Source of the DNA: Vagococcus fluvialis bH819
Lineage (GTDB): Bacteria; Bacillota; Bacilli; Lactobacillales; Vagococcaceae
Direction: 5' to 3'
Assembly: GCF_900163795.1 (NCBI RefSeq)
Contig: NZ_FWFD01000015.1
Location: forward strand, 186,001-250,000
DNA: 64,000 nt
Part shown: positions 43,913-56,326 of the stretch, piece by piece
Numbering within the stretch: the stretch's first letter is position 1
Layout: each line of letters begins with the position of its first letter
Made by a program: the position numbers and the translations under genes
Notes under the pieces: model-generated
Seen by the model: the letters and a program-made list of their open reading frames with translations, nothing else
Databases searched by the model: none
What the model was told of the DNA's origin: nothing

Positions 43913-45280
43913 TTATTCTTCAATTGGGTCTTCGTCTTCAACGAGAGTAATCAATTTTTTGTTGAAGATGAAGAGGAGACAAGCCGCTACGATAAGTACA
44001 ATTGGAATACCAATATAAGCTTGCATCATGTCAAATTTTAGAACAAAGGCATACATATAGCCGTAACCTTTACCAGCAATAAATGTTGCTACTGTCCAAA
44101 CTCCCATCATGACAGAAAGAATACTCTTAGGTGAGTATTTCGTGATAAATGAATTTCCAAGTGGTGAAAAGAACATCTCACCTAATGATAATAGGATTGA
44201 AAATAAAATAATCCAAATCATACTTGCTTTAGAAGAATCACTCGCTCCAACACCACGTTGCAATTCAGCAGCAATCAGCATTAAGTATGAACTACCTAAG
44301 AATAAAAGACCGATTCCTAATTTTTTGAAGAGACTCATATCACCTTGCGCACGATTAGCTAATTTAAGCCATAAGATACCTAAAATAGGTCCTAATACAA
44401 TACACCATAAACCGTTTAAAGAATCAAACCAGGCAGTTGGAATAGTGTAAGAACCAACTTTGTTTTGGATAAAACTATCCATGTAATCATAAACAGATAA
44501 ATAAGACATGTACCAGAACAACCAAAAAATAATGGAGAATAAGGAAATCAGAAAAATCGCTCCGACACGTTTTTTCTCAATAGTTGTTAATGGTTTTTTT
44601 ATTTCAACTTTTTCTTCTTTTGCGATGCCTTCTTTAAAAGGTCTTTTTCCAGCGTCACCTAAAAATTTCCAACCAAGAATAAACCAAATACCGCAGATGA
44701 AACAAATAATTGCGGCAAATAAAAATCCTTCAGAAAAACCATAAGCATCGCCATCTTTGAAAATATTTAGAACAATAATCGGAATAATCGTAGTTCCAAT
44801 CAGTGAACCAATATTAACAAAAGAATATTGCACAGAAAAGGCCGTATCAAGTTCTTTTTTGTCATTAAATAATTGCCCCGTGATGGCAGATAGATTTCCT
44901 TTAAATAGTCCAGTTCCAACAGCAACTAAAAAGACCATTAAATGGATCATACCAACACCTGTCGCAATAGACCCAATGTAATAACCAATTCCCATAATAA
45001 AAGCACCTAAAGGAATCAAATAGCGTGCTCCAACAAATCGGTCAGCTATGAGTCCACCAAAAACAGGAGCTAAATAAGTATAAGCAACTAAATTTGCTTG
45101 AAGCATGGCAGCTTGTCCTTTATCAAGACCTAAACCGCCTTGTATTGCTTGATAAGTCAAGAAGATATAAAGCAACCATTTAGCCGAGTAATACGCCATT
45201 CTTTCAAAGGTAAATGAGATGGAACAAAAGTAAAATGAAGCTGGTTTTTTATTTGATGGCTGAGTAGCAACATCGTTCAT
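43913..45280 (-). CDS. POT/PTR2-family peptide transporter, divergent
   Basis: A 455-residue transporter with about 12-14 membrane segments that should take up di- and tripeptides with protons. The family ExxERxxYY motif reads FTFERMAYY: the first Glu is Phe, although Glu-Arg are kept. TM7 reads FWLFWYMSY instead of the usual FW...EQ type. The FKGNLSAI lysine is present. It follows the two prolyl peptidase genes in one leftward cluster, so imported proline peptides are likely. AAGGGG precedes the ATG. Confidence 0.85.
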   Translation of the reverse strand: MNDVATQPSNKKPASFYFCSISFTFERMAYYSAKWLLYIFLTYQAIQGGLGLDKGQAAMLQANLVAYTYLAPVFGGLIADRFVGARYLIPLGAFIMGIGYYIGSIATGVGMIHLMVFLVAVGTGLFKGNLSAITGQLFNDKKELDTAFSVQYSFVNIGSLIGTTIIPIIVLNIFKDGDAYGFSEGFLFAAIICFICGIWFILGWKFLGDAGKRPFKEGIAKEEKVEIKKPLTTIEKKRVGAIFLISLFSIIFWLFWYMSYLSVYDYMDSFIQNKVGSYTIPTAWFDSLNGLWCIVLGPILGILWLKLANRAQGDMSLFKKLGIGLLFLGSSYLMLIAAELQRGVGASDSSKASMIWIILFSILLSLGEMFFSPLGNSFITKYSPKSILSVMMGVWTVATFIAGKGYGYMYAFVLKFDMMQAYIGIPIVLIVAACLLFIFNKKLITLVEDEDPIEE

Positions 45281-45300
45281 ACGGATACCCCTTCCTAAAA

Positions 45301-46182
45301 TTAATCATGTTTATTTAACCATTCAGTTAATAAAGTCATGTATTCTTGATTTTGATCGACAAAAGGCATATGACGACTATGTTGGAATAATTCCCATGTC
45401 GCGTTTGGAATTCTGTCATACATTGTTTTAGCAATATATGGCGTACATAAATCATCCGCACCACTTGTAATAAGTGTTGGTTTGTCGATTGTATGAAGCT
45501 TATCTGTGTAGTAAAAATCTTTCAATGTCCCACTTGGCGTATATTCATTTGGGCCCCAAGCGTAAAGGTAACTTTGGGCACCAGATTTTTTCTTGCGTCT
45601 TAATGGTTCAGGCATGTCAGGAGATGGATTATCTGCTGCGTGTCGAACCATGAAATGATCATTAGCTTTAATGTAGGCATCACTTTCAAAATGCCATTCA
45701 GACTCAGCAATACGAATGGCTTCTTGATCTTCTTCTGAAAGATACTTAATCATTCGATGTTGTTCCTCACCCCAAAGTTTCGAAGAGGGAAGTGTACTAG
45801 ATAAAATCGCACTTTTAATCCCTTCTGGTTGGTAATCGCATAAATATTCGATTGCCATCATGCCACCCCAAGATTGACCAAGTAAGTGGATTTCGTCTAA
45901 ATTAAGATGCTTTCTTAAAGCAATTAATTCTTCAATCCAGATAGTAGAATTCCAAATAGAAGGATCATCTGGCATAGAAGAAAGGCCACAACCAAGTTGG
46001 TCGTACATAATAATTTGACGACCGTCATTAGCTAAACCGTCTAACATTTCAAAGTAGTTGTGAGTTGATCCTGGTCCACCATGAAGTAAGACTAGTGGAG
46101 CTTTTTCTTTATTTTCTTCTCCAATCATTCGGTAATACGTTTGATAATCTAAATAGGGCATGTAGCCTTCTTTAATTGTCAT
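45301..46182 (-). CDS. pip: Proline iminopeptidase-type alpha/beta hydrolase
   Basis: A 293-residue S33-family peptidase that removes N-terminal proline from peptides. Motifs: LLHGGPG, DQLGCGLS, nucleophile Ser104 in GQSWGG, and the late HSRHMPF histidine. AAAGGAG lies 11 bases before the ATG. It lies between pepQ and the peptide transporter on the same strand. Confidence 0.9.
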   Translation of the reverse strand: MTIKEGYMPYLDYQTYYRMIGEENKEKAPLVLLHGGPGSTHNYFEMLDGLANDGRQIIMYDQLGCGLSSMPDDPSIWNSTIWIEELIALRKHLNLDEIHLLGQSWGGMMAIEYLCDYQPEGIKSAILSSTLPSSKLWGEEQHRMIKYLSEEDQEAIRIAESEWHFESDAYIKANDHFMVRHAADNPSPDMPEPLRRKKKSGAQSYLYAWGPNEYTPSGTLKDFYYTDKLHTIDKPTLITSGADDLCTPYIAKTMYDRIPNATWELFQHSRHMPFVDQNQEYMTLLTEWLNKHD

Positions 46183-46208
46183 TTAAACAGACACTCCTTT
46201 GGTTTTTA

Positions 46209-47285
46209 TTAACCAATAATTTGTAGTTCTTTTGGTGCATGATTTAGGTTTTCGTAGCCATCTTCTGTACAAATAATTAAATCTTCAATGCGAACACCTA
46301 CTTCGCCTGGAATGTAAATACCAGGTTCCACTGAAAAGACCATACCAGGTTCTGCTACTGCAGTATTTGATCCTGACACATCTCCTGTTTCATGGCATTC
46401 AATCCCGATGAAATGTCCTGTTCTGTGAGTGAAGTATTCTCCATAACCTTTTTCAGTAATGTAATCACGAGCAGCAGCATCGATATCACAGAATCTCACG
46501 CCAGGTTTAACCATTTCAATGGCACGGCGGTTCGCTTCTAGACATGTTTCGTAAACGTCACGGCTCTTTTCTGACACTTCTTTATAGAAAAAGGTTCTTG
46601 TCATATCAGAGCAATAAGAATTTTTAACGCCACCGATATCTAAAATAATACTGTCTCCGACTTTAACTGTTGAATCATCTGTTATGTGATGAGGGTCAGC
46701 TCCGTTAGCACCATAAGCAATAATCGGTTCAAATGAGAAGCCACTATTATTTAGGTCTTTATAAATGGCAGCTAAACGATCTGTCATTTCTAGTTCGTTT
46801 AATTCTAAAGGTACTAAATCTCTAAGTTGAGTAATAGCGTTGTCGTTATCTTTAGAAACTTCACGCATCAAGTCTAATTCTTGTTCATCTTTATGAGCAC
46901 GAACATCATCAGTAATATCTGAACCATTACAAAGTTTAGCATTAGGGACTTTATCTAACAAGTTAAGTAAGAATTTAGATGGCCAATTTTTATCAATACC
47001 AATTGTTTTACTTGTATCAACAAATTCTAAAACTTTTGCAACAGCATCATCTGTATCATCAATATAGACAAGCTCAACGCCTAAATCTTCAGTGATTGGG
47101 AATAATTTGTTGACGACTAACGTGTGTTTACCTGTATCTGATAAAACTAAAACAAGTAAACGTTCCCCTGGATGAATCCAGTATCCAGTCAAATAGAAGA
47201 TTGTGGTTGGATCAGAGATTAATAGTTGACCTACTTTTTCTTGTTGCATGTTTGCTAGCATTTTGTCTGTACGATTAGTTTTCAT
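46209..47285 (-). CDS. pepQ: Xaa-Pro dipeptidase
   Basis: A 358-residue M24 metallopeptidase cleaving Xaa-Pro dipeptides. N-terminal creatinase-like domain (about 1-125), then the pita-bread domain with metal ligands in LDIGGVKNSYCSDMTRTF, the HRTGHFIG histidines and VFSVEPGIYI. ATG 47285 follows AAAGGAG with spacing eight; an upstream in-frame start at 47315 lies before that site. First gene of the pepQ-pip-transporter cluster. Confidence 0.92.
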   Translation of the reverse strand: MKTNRTDKMLANMQQEKVGQLLISDPTTIFYLTGYWIHPGERLLVLVLSDTGKHTLVVNKLFPITEDLGVELVYIDDTDDAVAKVLEFVDTSKTIGIDKNWPSKFLLNLLDKVPNAKLCNGSDITDDVRAHKDEQELDLMREVSKDNDNAITQLRDLVPLELNELEMTDRLAAIYKDLNNSGFSFEPIIAYGANGADPHHITDDSTVKVGDSIILDIGGVKNSYCSDMTRTFFYKEVSEKSRDVYETCLEANRRAIEMVKPGVRFCDIDAAARDYITEKGYGEYFTHRTGHFIGIECHETGDVSGSNTAVAEPGMVFSVEPGIYIPGEVGVRIEDLIICTEDGYENLNHAPKELQIIG

Positions 47286-47541
47286 GTTTATAGCTCCTTT
47301 TGTTATTATATTCACAAGTTAGTCGATGCGTCCCTTTCTTATTCATTGCACCAGCTTATTATTTTGTTTACAAGCCCATTATCCTAGTATTTACGTTTGA
47401 TTACAATGATAAAAGAAAAAAGAAATGGATTTATCATTTGGTTTTAATCAGATAATAGCAATGTAGCTTGTTCTTATTTGTAAACCAGTTAATCTATTAA
47501 TTTATTTTTTAATACCATATAAGTTGTTTTAGTCTAAAAAA

Positions 47542-47550
47542 TGATATAAT
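47542..47550 (+). promoter_or_regulatory. Extended -10 promoter for the LPXTG gene
   Basis: TGATATAAT at 47542-47550, 36 bases before the start; -35 is weak. The rest of the 47286-47585 gap shows only AT-rich sequence and the divergent pepQ promoter region. Confidence 0.5.
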
Positions 47551-47585
47551 GATTGTGTTAATTAATTTATCATAGGAGGAAGTAA

Positions 47586-48932
47586 ATGAAAAAGAATCTA
47601 ATGGGTATGATTTTAGGGGGAGCGCTTTTATTCTCAATAACAACGTATGCTGAAACACCTGTAAATAATGAAACTGATAACTTGCTCAATACAGAAAAAG
47701 TAAAAAAAGAAAAAGTGAGAATTAATGTTAAGGAACATTACACAATTGATAAAAGTAAACTTGAACTTGGAGAAAAGACACAACTTCATGTGTCACCAAT
47801 ATTGGGTGTAGAATTAGAAGGAACATTTAGTTTAGTTCAAAAGAATGAATTAGTTGAAGTATCTGAAACGGGAGAAGTGAAAACGTTAAAAAAGGGCAAG
47901 ACAATAATTATGCCAACTTATAAGATGACTGAAAAAACAGAAAAAGAAATTAAGCAAGCTTACATCAAACAACCTGGTAATGAGACTATTACCGAAGAAG
48001 ATATCGATTTTATTGTAACTGAAAACCAACAAATTATTCCAATAGAAATTATAGATTCAACTCAAAAATCAGAGCATAAAATTGATATCACACCTAAGCT
48101 TATTTTTGATCAAAAGCAATTAGAAGTCGGTAGAAAAGAAACAATCAAAGTTGCTCCAGTATTAGGGGTTGATCTTAAAGGTGAATTTAAACCCTTTACT
48201 GATAAATACTTATATCTTGAGAGTAGTGGTGAAGTTACGTCTTTAAAACCAAACAGTAACGCAGTGATATCACCTGAATTTGATATTTCGGAAGAATCCT
48301 TAAAAGAAATTAAGCAAGCATACATTAACCAAACAGGTCATGAAAATATCAAAGAAGATGAGATTACTTTTATCAAAAAAGATGTTAGACCTTTAATTAA
48401 TATTGAAATTCCGTTAATTAGCATGGGAATTTTTGAAAATTATACAGCTAATAAAACTAAATTAACTGTAGGTGAAACAGGACAAATTACTGTGAAATAT
48501 AAATATAATCTTAAATATCAGGGGAAGTTTACTCCTATTAAAGATGAATTTATCGAGATGAACGAGAATGGGGAATTTAAAGCGCTGAAAGTAGGTAAAA
48601 CAACGATAATTCCTACATTTAAGTTATCTGAAGAAGGTCTTACAGATATTAAAAGAGAATATATTAAAGAAAATAATTTAAAAAATATTGATTTGGAAGA
48701 TTTAACAGAAGGTCCACGTCCAGAAAAAGCACCAACTGCCTTTGTTATTGAAATAATACCAACTAACACTGGAAATGAAAATTCAAATAATGTTAATAGT
48801 AAAAATTACGTGCCAGTTAATAAAAAATTACCTCAAACAGGTGAATTTAATTCTTTACTAGTAACTTTATCTGGTAGTTTTACAATTTTAGGTACAACGA
48901 TTTTATATTTAGTTAAGAAAAGAAAATATTAA
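47586..48932 (+). CDS. LPXTG-anchored surface protein with three repeats
   Basis: A 448-residue secreted protein with a signal peptide (about residues 1-22), three repeats of about 105 residues (50-155, 168-275, 283-390), a short Asn-rich stalk and the sortase signal LPQTGE (415-420) followed by a hydrophobic helix and KKRKY. Each repeat carries a beta-like part with a GEV.TLK.G.T-type element, reminiscent of BIG2-like domains, and then a helical EIKQAYI segment. Binding partner unknown. AGGAGG precedes the ATG. Confidence 0.9.
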   Translation: MKKNLMGMILGGALLFSITTYAETPVNNETDNLLNTEKVKKEKVRINVKEHYTIDKSKLELGEKTQLHVSPILGVELEGTFSLVQKNELVEVSETGEVKTLKKGKTIIMPTYKMTEKTEKEIKQAYIKQPGNETITEEDIDFIVTENQQIIPIEIIDSTQKSEHKIDITPKLIFDQKQLEVGRKETIKVAPVLGVDLKGEFKPFTDKYLYLESSGEVTSLKPNSNAVISPEFDISEESLKEIKQAYINQTGHENIKEDEITFIKKDVRPLINIEIPLISMGIFENYTANKTKLTVGETGQITVKYKYNLKYQGKFTPIKDEFIEMNENGEFKALKVGKTTIIPTFKLSEEGLTDIKREYIKENNLKNIDLEDLTEGPRPEKAPTAFVIEIIPTNTGNENSNNVNSKNYVPVNKKLPQTGEFNSLLVTLSGSFTILGTTILYLVKKRKY

Positions 48933-48937
48933 TAGAT

Positions 48938-48980
48938 AGCTTGTAGATATTATATATTGTAATATCACAAGCTTTTTTTA
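48938..48980 (+). terminator. Terminator after the LPXTG gene
   Basis: AGCTTGT pairs with ACAAGCT and inner GATATT with AATATC (48938-48973), followed by seven T. Confidence 0.88.
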
Positions 48981-49094
48981 TTTCTAGAAGATGGGATAAG
49001 AGAGAAATAGGTATTTATTATTTATATTAGTTATTATTTGTGTAATTGAAACTAATTGATACTATTATATAAATAAATATCGAAGTGAAACCGA

Positions 49095-49123
49095 TTGAAG
49101 TTCATTCTCAATTGAGCTAGAAT
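49095..49123 (+). promoter_or_regulatory. suf operon promoter
   Basis: TTGAAG at 49095-49100 and TAGAAT at 49118-49123 with a 17-base spacer, 48 bases before sufC. Confidence 0.7.
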
Positions 49124-49171
49124 AAAGAGTGTAGAAAATTGTGTTTGAATATAACAAATGGAGGGAAAAAA

Positions 49172-49945
49172 ATGTCCGTTTTAGAAATAAAAAACTTACA
49201 TGTCTCAATTGAAGACAAAGAAATCTTAAAAGGTGTTAACTTAACCATGAAAACGGGAGAAATCCACGCTATCATGGGACCAAATGGAACTGGTAAATCA
49301 ACGTTATCAGCAGCTATTATGGGAAATCCGAATTACACAGTCACAAAAGGCGAAATCCTTTTAGATGGTGAAGATGTATTAGAGATGGAAGTCGACGAAC
49401 GTGCTCGTGCAGGTCTCTTTTTAGCAGTTCAATACCCAAGTGAAATCCCAGGAATTACAAATGCTGAATTTATGCGTGCAGCGATCAATTCGAAACGCAC
49501 TGAAGATGACAAAATTTCAGTTATGGATTTTATTGATAAATTAGATGAAAAAATGGCCCTATTAGATATGCCAGAAGAAATGGCAGAACGTTACCTAAAC
49601 GAAGGTTTCTCTGGTGGAGAGAAAAAACGTAATGAAATTTTACAATTATTAATGTTAGAACCAACTTTCGCTATTTTAGATGAGATTGATTCTGGTCTTG
49701 ATATCGATGCTCTTCAAGTGGTTTCAAAAGGTGTCAACGAAATGCGTGGAGACAACTTTGGTTCATTAATTATCACTCATTATCAACGTTTATTAAACTA
49801 TATTGTCCCTGATGTAGTTCATATTATGATGGAAGGTCGCGTTGTGAAAAGTGGTGGCGCTGAACTAGCAAAACGTTTAGAAGCAGAAGGTTACAAAGGC
49901 ATTAGTGAAGAACTAGGTATTGATTTCCAAGAAGATGAAGAATAA
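49172..49945 (+). CDS. sufC: Fe-S cluster assembly ATPase SufC
   Basis: A 257-residue ABC ATPase of the SufBCD scaffold: Walker A GPNGTGKST, signature FSGGEKKR, Walker B AILDEIDSGLD. It powers conformational change of SufB-SufD during cluster assembly. ATG 49172 follows GGAGG; the longer frame upstream overlaps the promoter. First gene of sufCDSUB. Confidence 0.97.
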   Translation: MSVLEIKNLHVSIEDKEILKGVNLTMKTGEIHAIMGPNGTGKSTLSAAIMGNPNYTVTKGEILLDGEDVLEMEVDERARAGLFLAVQYPSEIPGITNAEFMRAAINSKRTEDDKISVMDFIDKLDEKMALLDMPEEMAERYLNEGFSGGEKKRNEILQLLMLEPTFAILDEIDSGLDIDALQVVSKGVNEMRGDNFGSLIITHYQRLLNYIVPDVVHIMMEGRVVKSGGAELAKRLEAEGYKGISEELGIDFQEDEE

Positions 49946-49964
49946 TTGAGAGGAGACAAGATAA

Positions 49965-52954
<2,990 letters not shown>

Positions 52955-52959
52955 CCTAA

Positions 52960-54354
52960 ATGAGTGAAGTACCAGAATTAGAAGAATATAAATTTGGTTT
53001 TCATGATGACGTCAAACCAGTCTTCAGTACAGGAGAAGGATTATCAGAAGACGTTGTTAGAGAAATTTCAGCTCAAAAAGAAGAACCAGAATGGATGCTG
53101 GAATTCCGTTTAAAATCATTAGAAGCATTCAACAAAATGCCAATGCAAAAATGGGGACCAGATTTATCAGATATGGATTTTGAAAAAATTAAGTACTACC
53201 AAAAGCCAAGTGATAAACCAGCCCGAGATTGGGATGATGTCCCAGATAAAATCAAAGAAACCTTTGAGCGTATCGGGATTCCAGAAGCAGAGCGTAAATA
53301 CTTAGCCGGAGCTTCCGCCCAGTATGAATCAGAAGTGGTTTACCACAATATGAAAGACGAGTTCACTAAATTAGGCATCGTCTTTACAGATACAGATACA
53401 GCCTTAAAAGAGTACCCAGAAATATTCAAACAATACTTCTCAAAATTAGTGCCACCAACTGATAATAAATTGGCAGCCCTAAACTCAGCAGTATGGTCAG
53501 GTGGAACCTTCATCTATGTACCAAAAGGCGTGCGAGTAGATGTGCCATTACAAACTTATTTCCGGATCAATGCGGAAAACACAGGCCAATTTGAGAGAAC
53601 ACTAATCGTTGTTGACGAAGGCGCAAGCGTGCATTACGTAGAAGGTTGTACAGCCCCTACGTATTCAAGCAATAGTCTACATGCAGCTATCGTTGAAATC
53701 TTTACTTTAAAAGATGCTTATTGCCGTTATACAACCATCCAAAACTGGTCAGATAACGTGTATAACTTAGTAACTAAACGTGCCAGAGCCGAACAAGGCG
53801 CAACCATCGAATGGATCGACGGTAACTTAGGTGCTAAGACAACGATGAAATACCCAAGTGTCTACCTAGAAGGAGAAGGCGCGCGTGGAACGATGTTATC
53901 CGTTGCCTTTGCAGGAGCGAACCAAATCCAAGACACAGGAGCAAAAATGATTCACAACGCACCAAATACCTCTAGCTCGATTGTTTCAAAATCAATCGCT
54001 AAAGGTGGCGGTGAAGTGAATTACCGAGGACAAGTAACCTTCTCTAAAAATAGCCCAGGATCAATCTCACATATTGAGTGTGACACAATTATCATGGATG
54101 CTTTATCGAAGAGTGACACGATACCATTTAACGAAATTCACAATAGCCACGTGGCATTAGAACACGAGGCAAAAGTATCAAAAATCTCAGAAGAGCAATT
54201 GTATTATCTAATGAGTCGTGGCTTAACAGAAGCAGAAGCGACAGAGATGATTGTTATGGGATTTGTTGAACCATTTACGAAAGAACTTCCAATGGAGTAT
54301 GCCGTTGAGTTGAATAGACTTATTGGGTATGAGATGGAAGGGTCAGTTGGGTAA
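52960..54354 (+). CDS. sufB: Fe-S cluster assembly protein SufB
   Basis: A 464-residue main scaffold subunit. N-terminal helical region ([17 protein letters not shown]), beta-helix core and C-terminal cluster-ligand region ([24 protein letters not shown]) are present. AAGGAGTG precedes the ATG, five bases after sufU. Its terminator appears to be the prophage insertion site. Confidence 0.97.
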   Translation: MSEVPELEEYKFGFHDDVKPVFSTGEGLSEDVVREISAQKEEPEWMLEFRLKSLEAFNKMPMQKWGPDLSDMDFEKIKYYQKPSDKPARDWDDVPDKIKETFERIGIPEAERKYLAGASAQYESEVVYHNMKDEFTKLGIVFTDTDTALKEYPEIFKQYFSKLVPPTDNKLAALNSAVWSGGTFIYVPKGVRVDVPLQTYFRINAENTGQFERTLIVVDEGASVHYVEGCTAPTYSSNSLHAAIVEIFTLKDAYCRYTTIQNWSDNVYNLVTKRARAEQGATIEWIDGNLGAKTTMKYPSVYLEGEGARGTMLSVAFAGANQIQDTGAKMIHNAPNTSSSIVSKSIAKGGGEVNYRGQVTFSKNSPGSISHIECDTIIMDALSKSDTIPFNEIHNSHVALEHEAKVSKISEEQLYYLMSRGLTEAEATEMIVMGFVEPFTKELPMEYAVELNRLIGYEMEGSVG

Positions 54355-54367
54355 GTTAATAATATGT

Positions 54368-54410
54368 GCTAGGAACGTTGATAATACAACATTCCTAGCC
54401 TTTTTATTTT
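54368..54410 (+). terminator. suf operon terminator
   Basis: GCTAGGAACGTT pairs with AACATTCCTAGC (54368-54379, 54388-54399; one mismatch), followed by CTTTTTATTTT. The T-tract is part of the proposed prophage attachment core. Confidence 0.9.
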
Positions 54411-54417
54411 ATCTAAA
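54401..54417. other. Candidate attL core
   Basis: TTTTTATTTTATCTAAA, exact 17-bp match to 62018-62034. Both copies follow a terminator-like hairpin. AT-rich, so chance similarity cannot be excluded. Confidence 0.5.
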
Positions 54418-54426
54418 TGTGTGAGG

Positions 54427-54445
54427 GTCTGTGAAAAGGTCTGTG
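54427..54445. repeat. Left arm-type repeat pair
   Basis: GTCTGTGAAAAGGTCTGTG: two GTCTGTG copies 11 bases apart. The same pair with one or two changes lies at 61831-61849, near the other end of the element. Candidate integrase arm sites. Confidence 0.5.
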
Positions 54446-54447
54446 CA

Positions 54448-55125
54448 TCAAGAAAATTGAGTCATTCTTTCAGATTCAAAGGTCATTGATTCTTTAAATA
54501 GCTTAGCTAGACCTGGTACATCTTCTTTAGATAATAGAGTAATGTATAAAGCTCTATCATCAACCTTAACAACCACAGGAGAGTAGCCAGTCATAAGAGC
54601 TAGGAAAATATTAATCATACGTCCAGTACGTCCGTTACCATCACTGAATGGATGAATACGTTCAAACTGGATATGACTTTCAGCCAATACCTCGGCAACA
54701 TCATCAATATTTTTAGCTATCTCTAATCTGTAAAGAGTGTTATCAACCCATTGTAAGATTAAGTTAGGCACTTCATGAGGTTTAGCAGTCTCAAATGAAG
54801 CTCCTATGATAGCATTTTGAGTAGCTTTATATTGCCCTTTATCAAATTGAATACGATCCAATAGTAATTCATGTATCTTTTTAATCACTCGTTCAGTAAA
54901 AGGCTCATCATTGTTTAAAGCACTGATGATATAATCAAACGCTTGTTTATGATTTGCTACCTCGTAGAACTCACGCATCTTAATACCCTTTTCGGGGGCG
55001 ATAATCGTATCTTCCAAGATAATAGAGACTGTTTCGGCTAAAGTGATTGTATTGCCTTCTATGGCGCTTGAATGGTATGCCATTCTTATCAATATATCAT
55101 CTAAATAATCAGTTGATAGGTTCAT
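54448..55125 (-). CDS. Fic-domain protein with inhibitory motif
   Basis: A 225-residue Fic protein, likely an AMP transferase (AMPylator) or related NTP transferase. The active site is HPFSDGNGRTGR with His158. An N-terminal autoinhibitory motif, S19-xxx-E23-G24 in SSAIEGN, matches class II Fic proteins, so activity would be self-restrained. GGAAGGA lies 11 bases before the ATG. It lies between the left prophage end and the integrase, the place for accessory lysogeny genes. Target unknown. Confidence 0.88.
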   Translation of the reverse strand: MNLSTDYLDDILIRMAYHSSAIEGNTITLAETVSIILEDTIIAPEKGIKMREFYEVANHKQAFDYIISALNNDEPFTERVIKKIHELLLDRIQFDKGQYKATQNAIIGASFETAKPHEVPNLILQWVDNTLYRLEIAKNIDDVAEVLAESHIQFERIHPFSDGNGRTGRMINIFLALMTGYSPVVVKVDDRALYITLLSKEDVPGLAKLFKESMTFESERMTQFS

Positions 55126-55141
55126 TTTGTTTCATTCCTTC

Positions 55142-56284
55142 CTAAAATCCAACAAAGTTTGCAAACTTGCTAGCTGTTTTTTCTGCTTCTTCAGGCATTA
55201 CATGGGAGTAAATTTCTAAAGTAATCTTAATATCCTTGTGTCCTAGTCGTTCACTCACTTCTTTAATAGGAACACCAGCTTGTAGTAAAATACTGGCATG
55301 GGTGTGCCTAAAATTATGCGGTGTGATTCTAGGTAGGTTGTACTTTTTTATTATGTAGTTTAACCAATCGTTGGCAACCTGGGGATAATATAACTCATTA
55401 CGCTCATTGGTAAAAACGTATTGTTTGTCACTTGTGGTATTAAAGCCCATTTGGAAATACTCTTGACGTTGAATGCTACGCCATCTAGAGAGTACCTTGA
55501 TTGTTTCATCATCTAAGCTTATATCACGCACGCTAGAGCTAGTTTTAGGCGTCTGAATGATAATGTTAAAGTGTTCGTCAATGGCTAACGTCTTGCCAAT
55601 AGACACCGTTTTATTGAATAAATCAATATCCTCCCACTGAAGAGATAATATCCCACTCTTACGGCATCCAGTAAAAGCTAATGCTCTAAAGAAAGCTAAG
55701 TTTTTATAGTTGCCAAAGTCCTCTAAACATTCAAAGAAGTGTTGTAACTCATCTTTGGTGTAATACTCTAACTTCTTTTCTTCTTCCTTCTTACGTGGCA
55801 GAATCGTCTTAGCCATCGGATTACTCTTCATGATCTCCATAGCTTCACCATACCTCATAATTTGAGCTGCTACTTTTCTAAAGTATGGGTATTGCTTATA
55901 GTCTTCATACCAAGTATTAACAAGCTCCTGGCAGTAAACCACTGTAATATCATCTAGCTTCATATCTCCTAAATGAGGCAGTACATGACCTTCTACGAAC
56001 CGTCTATTGGTTGCTATGGTAGATGGCTTAACGTTTAGTCTGTGCTGCTTTAACCACATATCATATAAATCCTTAAACGTCATGACTTTATTTTCATTGA
56101 ACAAGCCATTTTCTTCTATATCTTTTAATAGATCAGCTAGAGCAATTTGAGCTTGCTTCTTAGTTTTAAATCCTTGTCGCTTACGGTAAACGTTCTTACC
56201 AGTCTTTGGGTTACGTCCTACATAAACATTAAAATAATACTGTGTCACGTTGTCTCTTGTTTTGTACGGTTTAATTTGAGTCAT
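55142..56284 (-). CDS. int: Phage tyrosine integrase
   Basis: A 380-residue integrase: N-terminal AP2-like arm-binding domain (about 5-50), SAM-like core-binding domain (about 60-150), and catalytic domain with Arg in TGCRKSGIL, HNFRHTHAS, GHKD and the nucleophile Tyr in EIYSHVMP. ATG 56284 has AGGA about nine bases upstream; ATG 56293 abuts that site. It should integrate and excise the element. Confidence 0.93.
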   Translation of the reverse strand: MTQIKPYKTRDNVTQYYFNVYVGRNPKTGKNVYRKRQGFKTKKQAQIALADLLKDIEENGLFNENKVMTFKDLYDMWLKQHRLNVKPSTIATNRRFVEGHVLPHLGDMKLDDITVVYCQELVNTWYEDYKQYPYFRKVAAQIMRYGEAMEIMKSNPMAKTILPRKKEEEKKLEYYTKDELQHFFECLEDFGNYKNLAFFRALAFTGCRKSGILSLQWEDIDLFNKTVSIGKTLAIDEHFNIIIQTPKTSSSVRDISLDDETIKVLSRWRSIQRQEYFQMGFNTTSDKQYVFTNERNELYYPQVANDWLNYIIKKYNLPRITPHNFRHTHASILLQAGVPIKEVSERLGHKDIKITLEIYSHVMPEEAEKTASKFANFVGF

Positions 56285-56326
56285 TTTTATCATTCCTATC
56301 TACCACCACGCCAATAGGGTTGTTTA

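Noticed and set aside
54355-54447. tRNA gene as prophage attachment site
   Set aside because: No cloverleaf or CCA-ending sequence seen; the repeated core is the T-tract of the suf terminator.
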